NCBI GenBank assembly: GCA_964543905.1
Contig: CAZIZO010000011.1
Coordinates: 1-64,000, forward strand
DNA from: GCA-016699835 sp964543905
Lineage (GTDB): Bacteria; Planctomycetota; Phycisphaerae; Phycisphaerales; UBA1924
Reading direction: 5' to 3'
DNA: 64,000 nt
Made by a program: the position numbers and the translations under genes. Under the pieces are notes generated by a model. The model ran no database searches. It saw only the letters and a program-made list of their open reading frames with translations, and was not told the DNA's origin. Below are positions 1 to 9,000 of this stretch, one piece after another (position 1 is the stretch's first letter; each line of letters opens with the position of its first letter).

Positions 1-3000
1 CCGTCGCGTTGCTGGGCGCCAAGGTCACCGCGCCCGTCCCGATCGACGCCGCCCCCGCCCCGTTCCCCGCGATCCCATCCCCCGCACGCAGCGTGATGAT
101 CGGCGACGAAATCACCGCCGACGGATCAAACTCCAAATCCCCGCTCCCGCTCGTCCCCGACCACAGCGTCAGGTTCGTCGTCGCCCCCGCGTTCGCGCCC
201 ATTGCCAGCCGCCCGCCCGAGAGCGCCGTCAAACTCCCGTTCAGCGCTCGCACCTGCGTCGCGGCATACATCTCCCCGCCCACGTTCAGGCTCACCGAAC
301 CCGCCACCACGCCCACGCTCGACCCCACCGTCCCGATCGTCAGCCCGTCCACATCCCGGTACGTGAAACCCCCGTCCACGTTCGCCGCCAGGACTTGCGC
401 GTCGTTTGAGGTTCCATTCAGCAGCACGTTGCCCGTGCCGCGGATCAGGAGCGTCTGCGTCGTGATCGCGCTGCTCCCACCCTGCGACATCCCGCCGTCC
501 GCCCGCAGTTCCACGCTCCCGCCCACCGCGCGCACGTTCCCCGACAGCGCCAGCGCCCCGCCCGCCACGATCTCCACGCCCGGCGTCGCCCCCGTCACGT
601 TCACGCCCGTCACGCTCACCGCCAGGTCATCCGCATCCGCCATCCGCACCGACCCCGACACCGCTGCCGCGAGCGCGTTCACGTCGTTCGTCGACTCCAG
701 AAGGTCAAACGCGCCCACGCCCGTGAGCGTCAGCGTGTCGCCCACGATCGCCGCGCCCGCGTTCTGCACGACGCCATCCGTCGCCACCAGCGACACCGCG
801 CCCGTGCCCGCATCAATCCCGTTGTCCAGCGTGATCCGATCGCCCGACGCGAGCGAGACACCCGCGTTGTCGCTCGTGATCCCCGCCGTGGCACCGACCG
901 TGCCCACGCTGAACGCCGCGCCGTTCGTGAACGTCACCGGGCCCATCACGTTCGCCGCGAAGGTGTCCACCGCGTTCTGCGTGTTCGTCATCACGAACGC
1001 GCCCGAGCCCAGGAGCAGCAACTCCGCCGCGCTCACGCGCCCGCTCGTCACCGTCACGCCGCCCGTCGCCGCGTTCAGCGTCGTCCGTCCGGCGCCCGAG
1101 TCCGCGTGCGCCGTCAGCGTGATCGAATCGCCCGCGATCCCGATCGCCCCGCCCGCGCTCGTCAGGTTGCCCGCCACCAGCACCGTCCCGGTGTGCGCGA
1201 GCGAGATCGTCCCGCCCGTCGTCGTGATCGCTCCCCCGGTGCCGTCAAACGTGATCCCCGTGCTGCTGAACGCGCCCGACAGGTTCACCCCGCCCAGCAC
1301 GTTCACGTTCCCCGCCGTGTTCGCGATCGCGAAGTTCCCCGCCGTCACGCCCCGGAACGTTGCCGCACCCGGCGCGAAGGGCGCTCCCGTCGTCGGGTCC
1401 ACCGTCGCCGTCAGCGCCCCGGTCCCCGTGTCCAGCACCACGCCGTTCGCGATCGTGATCGCGCCCGCGCCCGCGTCGCGATCGGCGCCCTGCGCGCCCG
1501 ATCCCGCCGCGTTCGCCACCAGGGTCAACGCGCCGTTGTCCGTCGTGATGTTCGCGTTCACCAGGATCGACCGCCCCGCCTCCAGCGTGAGGTCCCCGCC
1601 GTCCCCGCCCGCGTTGTTCGTCGTGATCGCGCTGTTCACCGTGATGTCGTTGTTCGCCTGGAGCGTCACGCTCGTGCCCGTGTCCGTGATCGCCGTGATC
1701 GCCGTCGGGTCGATCGTCACGTCGCTCGCCGGGTTCGACGCGAACGTTTGCCCCGTCGCCGGGTCGCCCCCGCCCGTCTGCACCGTGATGTTCTTGGGGT
1801 CCAGCAGCAGCCGCCCGCCCTTGCCTTGATCCGCGCCCGCGTTGACGTGCCCGCGGAAGGCCAGCGTTTCCTTGCCCGAAACTTCCACCATCCCACCGTG
1901 CCCCGCGTCCTTCCCGCCGCGTGCCGTGATCGTGCCCGCATATTCCGTCCGGTCGTTCGACCACAGCACGACCGTCCCGCCGTCGCCGCGCTCCGTCGCG
2001 TCCGCGTGGATCGTCGTCGAACTCGAAACACGCAGCCGCTCGGCATTCCGCTCGCTGCCCCGCCCCTGGAAGTTCCCCCCGACCAGCACCTCCCCCCCGC
2101 CCGTCGCACCCCGGGCATCGATCGTCGCCCCATCCAGCGTCACGCGCTCGCCCAGCACGCGCACGTCGCCGCCCCGCCCGGTCGCGTGGCTCGCGTCGAT
2201 CGTTCCCGAGACCTTCACCTCGCCCTTCCCCTGCCCCTCAAGCCGCGTGCTCCGCGCCCGGATCGCCCCCGCGTTGAAGAGCGCCGCACCATACACGTCG
2301 CCCACGCCCACACGGACCTTGCCCGCCTCGATCGTCCCCGTGTTCTCCACCGCCGCCGCCGTGCCGGGCGAACGCTCCGCCTCGCCTCGCACGCGCACGT
2401 ACACGTTCCCGCCGCCCTCCCCGATCAGCACGTCATCCCCCGCGCCCATCACCACCGCCCCCTGCGGCGCCACGATCGACCCACGGTTGATGACGCTCTT
2501 CCCCACCAGCCCCACGAAGTCGCCGATGATCGTCCCCTCGTTGATGACGCTCCCGCTCGCGTTCGTGAACTCGTTCATGTTCCGAAGAAACGCCTGGTTC
2601 GTGATCTGGGCCGCGCCGGCATACAGCCCCGCCACGTTCACCACCGCCCCCGGCCCAAAGTACACGCCCGCCGGATTCACGAAATACACCCGCCCATTCG
2701 CCGTCAGCGACCCCTCGATCCGCGTTGGATTCGCCGATTCGATCCGATTCAGCACCCGCGACGTCGCGCCGGGCTGCACAAACCGCACGCTCTCGTCGCG
2801 TCCGATGTCGAACGATCGATAGTTGATGATCGAGTTGTTCGACGCCTGGATCACCGTCTGGTGACCGTTCCGCGTGATCCGCACGTCGCCGTTCACGATC
2901 TGCGCCCCCTCCGGCCCCGCCAGCGCCGGGATCCCGAACGCCAGCGCCATCGCCCCGCCCATGAACCACTCCGCCCGACGCACCAGCGCCGTCGCCGAGC

Positions 3001-3049
3001 GAAGAGAAGTGCCGCCAACTCGTCCGTCCATGCGAATCCTCTGCCGCAT
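1..3049 (-). CDS. Two-partner secretion exoprotein (filamentous haemagglutinin-type), C-terminus beyond the window
   Basis: The reading frame is open from 3049 to base 1, giving about 1016 residues with no stop, so only the N-terminal part is seen. After a signal peptide (hydrophobic stretch ending near 'PALAG'), the haemagglutinin/TPS secretion domain appears as 'INYRSFDIGRDESVRFVQP' and 'NGRVYFVNPAGVYFGPGA', followed by 'GTVVLWSNDRTEYAGTITA' and 'RLLLDPKNITV'. The rest is Gly/Ala/Thr/Val-rich repeats expected to form a beta-helix shaft. 'NPAGV' replaces the usual NPNG(I/V). ATG at 3049 has GAGG six bases upstream; ATG 3055 and 3031 are alternatives. It lies 69 bp behind its probable TpsB partner. 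By family it is a secreted adhesin or surface filament; the ligand is unknown. Confidence 0.85.
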   Translation of the reverse strand, partial: MRQRIRMDGRVGGTSLRSATALVRRAEWFMGGAMALAFGIPALAGPEGAQIVNGDVRITRNGHQTVIQASNNSIINYRSFDIGRDESVRFVQPGATSRVLNRIESANPTRIEGSLTANGRVYFVNPAGVYFGPGAVVNVAGLYAGAAQITNQAFLRNMNEFTNASGSVINEGTIIGDFVGLVGKSVINRGSIVAPQGAVVMGAGDDVLIGEGGGNVYVRVRGEAERSPGTAAAVENTGTIEAGKVRVGVGDVYGAALFNAGAIRARSTRLEGQGKGEVKVSGTIDASHATGRGGDVRVLGERVTLDGATIDARGATGGGEVLVGGNFQGRGSERNAERLRVSSSTTIHADATERGDGGTVVLWSNDRTEYAGTITARGGKDAGHGGMVEVSGKETLAFRGHVNAGADQGKGGRLLLDPKNITVQTGGGDPATGQTFASNPASDVTIDPTAITAITDTGTSVTLQANNDITVNSAITTNNAGGDGGDLTLEAGRSILVNANITTDNGALTLVANAAGSGAQGADRDAGAGAITIANGVVLDTGTGALTATVDPTTGAPFAPGAATFRGVTAGNFAIANTAGNVNVLGGVNLSGAFSSTGITFDGTGGAITTTGGTISLAHTGTVLVAGNLTSAGGAIGIAGDSITLTAHADSGAGRTTLNAATGGVTVTSGRVSAAELLLLGSGAFVMTNTQNAVDTFAANVMGPVTFTNGAAFSVGTVGATAGITSDNAGVSLASGDRITLDNGIDAGTGAVSLVATDGVVQNAGAAIVGDTLTLTGVGAFDLLESTNDVNALAAAVSGSVRMADADDLAVSVTGVNVTGATPGVEIVAGGALALSGNVRAVGGSVELRADGGMSQGGSSAITTQTLLIRGTGNVLLNGTSNDAQVLAANVDGGFTYRDVDGLTIGTVGSSVGVVAGSVSLNVGGEMYAATQVRALNGSLTALSGGRLAMGANAGATTNLTLWSGTSGSGDLEFDPSAVISSPIITLRAGDGIAGNGAGAASIGTGAVTLAPSNAT

Positions 3050-3118
3050 AATCATCCTCACAATCGCCAAGCCTCGTGCCCGAATCCCGATCCTCTCCTC
3101 GCGGTCCTCACCCCTCGC

Positions 3119-5302
3119 TCAATACAGCAGCGTGAACACCACGTGCAACCGGCTATCCCCCGCGCTCGCCCGATCCGTCCCCGACTCCTTCACGTCGCTC
3201 AGCGCCAACCCCCAGTCCAGACGCAGGCTCAGGTTCCGCTTGAACTGCAACTCCGCCCCCACGCCCACCCCGATCAGGGTGTTGTTGTCCTCGCCCACCA
3301 ACTTGTTGTTGTTCCTCACTCGGGCCGCATCCACAAACCCCTTGAAGATCAGGTCCCAGTCCGCCTGCCCATAAGGCGTCTGCGGCGCATACCGGAAATC
3401 GCTCCCAAACCAGGTCATCGCCTTCTCGTTCAGGTGCCCCGGATCGCTCACCCCAAACGTCCTCGGATAGTGGAATCGATACTCCATCGTCCCGATCACC
3501 ACCGTGTCCCCCGCCGTCGTCGATTCCTCATACCCACGTACCGTGTACAACCCGCCCGCCACGTCCTGCTCGTTCGGCACCAGGCGGTAGTTGAACGAAT
3601 ACTGCCCGCGAACCCCCACGTACACCTCATGCGCCAGCGTCTGCCACGAGCCGCTTCCCCCGCGGCTTCCCCATGCCGCCGAGTTCAGCCAAGGCTCCAG
3701 GTAAAACGAGTGCGACGCGTCAAACTTCAGCGCCATCCAACTCTCGTCCGCGTTCCGCCGTCCCAGCAGGTCCACCCCCCTCGCGCTCGTCCCCGCCACA
3801 TCCCCCCAGTTCCCTTCCAGTTGCACGCTCCCGAACGTCGTGCTCGCCTCCGTGCTCCGCTCCGCACGCAACCCCACGTACGGAATCACGAACAACTCGT
3901 CCCCCTGGATCGTCGGCACCGAGAGGCTGTCCTCCACGATCACGTTCTGCACCCGCGCCCCGCCGATCGCATCCACGAACCACTCCCGGTGCTGATAAAA
4001 GTTCCACGCCACTTCTCCCCCGCCCGCGATCGTCTCACCCTCGAAACTCTGCCCCGCCAGCCCCACGTCCGACGCGTTGTACTGGCTGTACGACGCAAAC
4101 ACCTTCCCCCGTACGTCCGGACCCCAGATCGGCCTCTCATACGAGCCCGTGATCGCGTTCGCGCTGTCAAACCCCGCCGTGATGTAGTCCACCCGCAGAA
4201 TGTCGTCGTTGTCGCTCAACTGGTTGTGCACGAACCCCACCCGCTCCCGCCACTCGTTCGTGCTCTTCGTCCCCGTGTTCGACACCTGCAGGTACACCGA
4301 CCAGGGCCTCATCTCCGAGACCAGGTAATCAACCTGCACATCTTCCGGATTCTCAGGCCCGCCCGCCGGCGCCAGCGCCACATCCACACGCCGACCCGGG
4401 TGCCGATTCAACTTCGCGAGGTAATCATCCAGCGTGATCTTGTCCACCAATCCGCCCACCTGCAAAGGCGACCGCTCGCGCACCCGCCGCTGCACCGGCT
4501 CCGGACTGTTGATCCGCCCGCCCTCGCCCGGCGGCGTCTTCTCGTGCCGCTCCCCGCTCGCGATCGTCCGCACCGATTGAATCTTCCCCGTCCACAACAC
4601 CATCCGAAGGTCGCCCCGCGTCCCCCCCCGCAGGTCCTTCCACGCCTGGTCAATCCCCATCGACTCATCCAGGTCATCCGGATCGATCTGCACGAACACC
4701 CCGATCAACCCGTACGAGTTCAACGCCCGCACGATGTCCCGCCGCACCGCGTTGATCGCCGACTGGTAGAACAGCGTCGGCGCTCCCTCCGCCACGTCGC
4801 CGATCCGGATCACCACACTCGGAATCCCGGGCCTGGGCGCGACATACCCGTCGCTCACGACGCCCAGCCGCACCGGCGCATCCAGCACGTCCGCCAACTC
4901 CGGGTGCCCCTCGTGCTCGTTCTGGTATCGCAGCACAAACCGTGACACGCGAAACGCCTGGCCGTCCTCCGCCGTCGCCGTCCCCGGCGGCAGGTTGGCC
5001 TCCTCCGCCGTCGGCGCGGGCGTCGCCGGCGTCACCTCGGGCGTCACCGACGCCGGCTGATCGGTCGGCTTCTTCGGCGCCTCCGGCTTGGGCGACTGGA
5101 TTGGGCGGATCGCGTTCACGTCCAAGGGCTGCCGCGCCGGCACGCCCTGCCCCATCGCCGCCATCGGCATCCCGATCATCGCCGCCGCGTGCAGCATCCA
5201 CGCCGCTCGCATCCTCGTCGTCCGCCTCACCTTGCCTCTGGTGTTCACGTGGGGTGTGTTGAAAGCGAAGCGCTCGTGCTGCTGCATTCCCGATTCCTTC
5301 AT
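3119..5302 (-). CDS. TpsB/ShlB/FhaC-family outer-membrane transporter of two-partner secretion
   Basis: A 727-residue protein with an N-terminal membrane segment (about residues 31-50), a Pro-rich linker (57-107), a POTRA-like periplasmic region (about 115-340) and a C-terminal part rich in alternating beta strands, ending 'HVVFTLLY' with the terminal aromatic typical of outer-membrane barrels. Family members pass one partner exoprotein across the outer membrane, recognising its N-terminal TPS domain. The partner is almost certainly the haemagglutinin-type gene 69 bp downstream on the same strand, so the two probably form an operon. ATG 5287 (MQQHERF), preceded by GAAGGA at good spacing, is an equally good start; the true signal peptide may begin near residue 31. 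Confidence 0.85.
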   Translation of the reverse strand: MKESGMQQHERFAFNTPHVNTRGKVRRTTRMRAAWMLHAAAMIGMPMAAMGQGVPARQPLDVNAIRPIQSPKPEAPKKPTDQPASVTPEVTPATPAPTAEEANLPPGTATAEDGQAFRVSRFVLRYQNEHEGHPELADVLDAPVRLGVVSDGYVAPRPGIPSVVIRIGDVAEGAPTLFYQSAINAVRRDIVRALNSYGLIGVFVQIDPDDLDESMGIDQAWKDLRGGTRGDLRMVLWTGKIQSVRTIASGERHEKTPPGEGGRINSPEPVQRRVRERSPLQVGGLVDKITLDDYLAKLNRHPGRRVDVALAPAGGPENPEDVQVDYLVSEMRPWSVYLQVSNTGTKSTNEWRERVGFVHNQLSDNDDILRVDYITAGFDSANAITGSYERPIWGPDVRGKVFASYSQYNASDVGLAGQSFEGETIAGGGEVAWNFYQHREWFVDAIGGARVQNVIVEDSLSVPTIQGDELFVIPYVGLRAERSTEASTTFGSVQLEGNWGDVAGTSARGVDLLGRRNADESWMALKFDASHSFYLEPWLNSAAWGSRGGSGSWQTLAHEVYVGVRGQYSFNYRLVPNEQDVAGGLYTVRGYEESTTAGDTVVIGTMEYRFHYPRTFGVSDPGHLNEKAMTWFGSDFRYAPQTPYGQADWDLIFKGFVDAARVRNNNKLVGEDNNTLIGVGVGAELQFKRNLSLRLDWGLALSDVKESGTDRASAGDSRLHVVFTLLY

Positions 5303-5376
5303 CTACCTTCTCTGCCTTGACGTGGGGCGGACATCTCTTGCCCGCTTGCCGCATTTCTGCCTTTGCCTTGATCTGG

Positions 5377-5395
5377 GGCGGGTCTCCCACCCGCC
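5377..5395. repeat. Extragenic palindrome GGCGGGT-CTCCC-ACCCGCC
   Basis: A perfect 7-bp inverted repeat with a 5-nt loop, overlapping the second copy of the 18-mer TGCCTTGANNTGGGGCGG. No T-run follows, so it does not look like an intrinsic terminator. I saw no second copy in this window. Confidence 0.5.
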
Positions 5396-5703
5396 ATGCC
5401 CTTCTGGTGCCCAACATCCTCAGCCCCGCCAAGGTGATCGGACCACCGCAAAGTACAGACACGAGCCTAGGGCGTCAAGTCGCCGTTTGGTGCCCAAACC
5501 CCAAACTTCCTGATCGTCGCTTTCGGGGCACTGCCCGTCAGGGGTGGCACGCCCGCACCGTCCACGTCCCCCCTGCCACCCGCGCCCTATTCCCTACGCC
5601 CCGACCCACCGGTTCGGTTGCACTCGAATCGACTCGGCCGACCTCGATCGTCCACGCTCCTCTGCCGATGCCCCAGTGCCGAACCGTCGGCCTTCGCATC
5701 ACT

Positions 5704-5738
5704 CCCCCTCCCACCGGGAGGGGGCTGGGGGGAGGGTT
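5704..5738. repeat. REP-like GC-rich palindromic element, copy A
   Basis: A perfect 9-bp stem CCCCCTCCC/GGGAGGGGG around an ACC loop (5704-5724), followed by CTGGGGGGAGGG. The same design occurs at 9208-9241 and 44141-44184, and a related one at 16178-16201. The GGGAGGG tail supplies the only purine-rich tract in front of the TTG start of the next gene. Confidence 0.7.
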
Positions 5739-5743
5739 ACGCC

Positions 5744-6004
5744 TTGACTTTCGCTTTCCGCTCCGTCCGCAGGAACCACCCGCACACCCTCGCCGCCCTC
5801 ACCCTGGCCGTGCTCGCCACCTCCGGCTGCGCCGGCTCCGCCAACTCCGCCCCCATGGCCTACTCCCGCGACCTTCGCCAAGGCGACGCCCTCGGCATGT
5901 ACATCGGGCACGCCATCACCCAGCGCACCCTCGCCATGCGACAGCACCAAGCCCACCCCAGCCAGCCCGTCGTCGCGAGTGGGCAAGAGCCCAAGAGCGA
6001 ATAG
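5744..6004 (+). CDS. Small putative lipoprotein, function unknown
   Basis: An 86-residue product starting at TTG 5744 with GGAGGG seven bases upstream. It has a basic N-terminus (RSVRRN), a hydrophobic core and the lipobox 'LATSGC', so it should be lipidated at that Cys. The mature part is short, polar and His/Gln-rich ('DLRQGDALGMYIGHAITQRTLAMRQHQAH'). The frame continues upstream to ATG 5618, but those residues are Pro/Gly-rich and partly translate the palindromic element, so the TTG start is preferred. It is convergent with the LptD-like gene, 12 bp away. I do not recognise the family; the lipobox is the main argument that it is real. Confidence 0.55.
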   Translation: MTFAFRSVRRNHPHTLAALTLAVLATSGCAGSANSAPMAYSRDLRQGDALGMYIGHAITQRTLAMRQHQAHPSQPVVASGQEPKSE

Positions 6005-6016
6005 GGCTCGCCGTCC

Positions 6017-9000
6017 TCACCCCCCCAGCCCGCTCGACTGGCTCTGCGAACCCACGCCACTGACCCCAAACCCGCCCTTGGCTCCATAGGGACGGAGCGT
6101 GAACCCGAAACTCGTCTCCCCCGAGATGTCGTTGTAGCCGATGTTGAATCCGAACGTGATGTTCTCCATCTTGCGCTGGAAATCGACGTTGAACCCCTGG
6201 AACCCGTTGGCCGACGCGTCGTACGCCGCCCCGAACCCCACGTCGTACTTGCTCGTGAGTTGGTACGAACTCCCGAAGGCGATGATCGTTCGATCCAGCG
6301 CGTTCACGAAGTGCGAATCGACATACGAGCGCCATCGCGGTGAGTGCTGGAACATCACGCCGACATCGCTCGTCGCCGGTTGGTTGAGGTCAAAGTCGAA
6401 CACCGTGCCGCCGGTCAGCGCCGTCACGTCGCTGATCCGCCACAGCCCATCGACCACCAGATAGTTGCCCGGGTTGGAATACTCCGGGCGATAGTCGTAG
6501 AAGCGTCCGATCGGGCTGCGCGGGTCCGCGTCGCCCGACGCGACGACGACATCGGTGTTCAACTTGAAGACGTCCACCGAGTGCCAGCGCCCCGGGCCGC
6601 CGCGCTGGGTTTGCCAGGTCTGCGCGACCCCGAAGCGGTAGAGGTTGCCCTCCGCGAGCGATTCCACGTCGTAGTCATAGATGGGGAGGTCCACGCGATC
6701 GATGTTGGTCCCCGCGAACATCATCGTGGCGCTGGGCTCGACGATGTGGCGGAGGCGGTGCAGGTCGAAGAAACGCGAATCGACGCCGTTGTCCACGCGC
6801 TGGATCGTGGTGGCGAAGCGGACGCCCGCCGCGCCCCACACGCGGGTGTTGTCGTTCTCGCGGGGCGAGAAGTTGTCGAAGTCATTGTCGTACGCGGTGA
6901 GGCGTCCGAGGATGAACGGCTGGATGTTGACGGGCCCTTCACGCATCTGCACACTGATCTCGTGGCGGGTGTCGGCACGCGTGATCGCGCTCTCGAAATA
7001 CCCCTCGCGCCGCAGACGCTCCGCGAGCGTCTCGTTGAAGTTCGTCCCGAGCACCCGCCGCGAGTTCACCTGTCCCAGGCCGTGGTCGATCCCCTGCACC
7101 TCGTCGAAGTTCATCGACAAGCGTCCGACGCGATACTCGGAGAAGTAGGTCATGTAGCCGGGGCGGATGCCCGGGGCGAGGTCGTCGGCCTGACGCACGT
7201 ACGCCACCTCGGGCAACTTGCTCACCGAATACCCGCGGCTTTGCAGAAGATACTCGTTCGAGATGAAATCGTTGAAGGTGGTCTTCGCCTCGATCGTCGT
7301 GGCCGTGTTGTCCTCCAGGCGACGGGCGTAGACGCGGTTGGTGAACTCGCGGCGCTCCTCGCCAAGTTTGCGGAAGAAGGCGTCGACGACGCCCTCGTCG
7401 GAGATATAGGTGCCCTCCGTGAACAACGTCCAAGAGTCGCTGAACTTCCAGCGGTTCTCGCCCGCGACGATGCCGCGGAAGTCGCCGTCGCGATCCTTCT
7501 TGAACCCGGTCTTGAAGACGTCCTTGCCGGTGTCGCTCGGGAGCATGTATCCGGTGATCTCCCCGCGCGAGGCGGGGCGATCCCAGCCCAGGCCCGCGCC
7601 CAGGCCCAGCCCGCGATTGAAGTAGTAGTCCGTCTGGAGGTCCGCGCGGAGGTCGGTGGGTCGGGTGAGCCCCAGAAGGGAGTAGGCGTTCCAGCGCGCC
7701 TTGATCGCGGCGCCGTTCGACGAACTGTTCTCCACGCGAAGGTCACGCAGCGGCAGTTGGCTCGGATCGCCGCTGTAGATGGGCCAATAAAAGAACGGCA
7801 CGTCGTACGCCCGCAGCGTGATGTTGCGGGCGTCCACGAGCGTCTGCATCGTCGGGTCGCCCGGGTGGCGCTCCTCGGCGGGGATCTTCCGACGACTGAC
7901 CGTCACGCTCGTCGCGCCCACGCAGAACTCGGGCTCGAAGAACGCCGAGTTGGCGAAGATCGCCTGCTCCGCCTTGAACTGATCGGCCGACTCCTGCCTG
8001 ATCGATTTGGCGCGAACATACAGCGGAAGGCGCCGCTGCTCGTCGTAGGTCCAGAAGACGGCGTCGAGCACGATCGCCCGGTTGGCGTTGAGGTCGTAGA
8101 ACATCTTGGGTCCGCGGAGCGTGTAGCGACCGTCGGTGGCGCTCACATCGCCCTCCATGTAGATGCCGCGAACATCCTCCTTGGAGAGGCGGGTGATCTC
8201 GTTGACCTTCCCGGGGTTGAGAAAGACGACCGCTCGCTGCCCCGTGATCTGAAGAGCGCGACCGGCCTTGAGGTCGTTGTACTGGACGACCACGCCCCCG
8301 GTCGCCATGACGGCGTTCTCGTCCGTCCCGGACACGAGCGTCAGTTCGCCCGCCGACAGCGTGATGAGGCCCTCCTTCGCGAAGATAGGCTGCGTGGCCT
8401 CGGCGACCGGGACGCGCTGGAGCAGTTCGTCCATCGTGATCGCCGGCTCCAGCGCCCGGCTGGGCTCGGCCGGACGCCCAAGGCCCGGCTCCGCACGGGT
8501 GGGTTCACGCGTCGCCTCTCTCGGCGTGGGCGCGGAAGGCGCCTCCGCGATCGCGGGGGGCTCTTCCGGGAACGGCAGGTTCGGACGGCGCACGACCGGC
8601 TTGGGAACCTCCGGCTCCACATAGCCCGGGATCAACCTTCGGAGCGAGCGGGCGAAGGCGGTCTCGGCGTCGAAGAGCAGCGCGACCTCGTCGCTCTCCT
8701 TGCGGGGTGAACCTTGCTCCAGGGCGTCGGCGCGGAGTCTGACGCCCTCCGGGCATTCGATGACGCCTCGGACGGGCAAGCGATCGCCCGAAACCTGGAT
8801 GGACGTGTTGCTGGCGGCGTCGGTGGATGTGCCCGCGCGGTCAAAGTAGACGAAGACCTGATAGCGCGGCGTGGCGCCCTCGGGGGAGATCCGCTCGACA
8901 AAGGCCACGGCACGGGCCGCGGAGAACTGGTGACCACCTAGCGTCACGCGGACATCGCCCGAGAGGAAGAGGCGACGCGTGGTGCCCTCACTCCAGGCGT

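Larger units (their letters stand above)
5303..5743. other. Intergenic region with two kinds of short repeat
   Basis: This 441-bp region separates divergent genes and holds no convincing gene. It contains two copies of TGCCTTGANNTGGGGCGG (5313-5330 and 5364-5381, 51 bp apart), a perfect 7-bp hairpin GGCGGGT/ACCCGCC (5377-5395), and the GC-rich palindromic element at 5704-5736. I could not pick out a reliable promoter for the leftward tps operon. Confidence 0.5.

Noticed and set aside
9..1829. A 606-residue Pro/Ala/Val-rich plus-strand reading frame
   Set aside because: It is the complement of the haemagglutinin-type gene, has no ribosome-binding site and has a low-complexity composition; the minus-strand frame shows clear TPS-domain motifs.
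1106..4945. A 1279-residue plus-strand open frame
   Set aside because: Arg/His/Pro-rich translation over the tps genes; produced by the GC-rich third positions of the real minus-strand genes.
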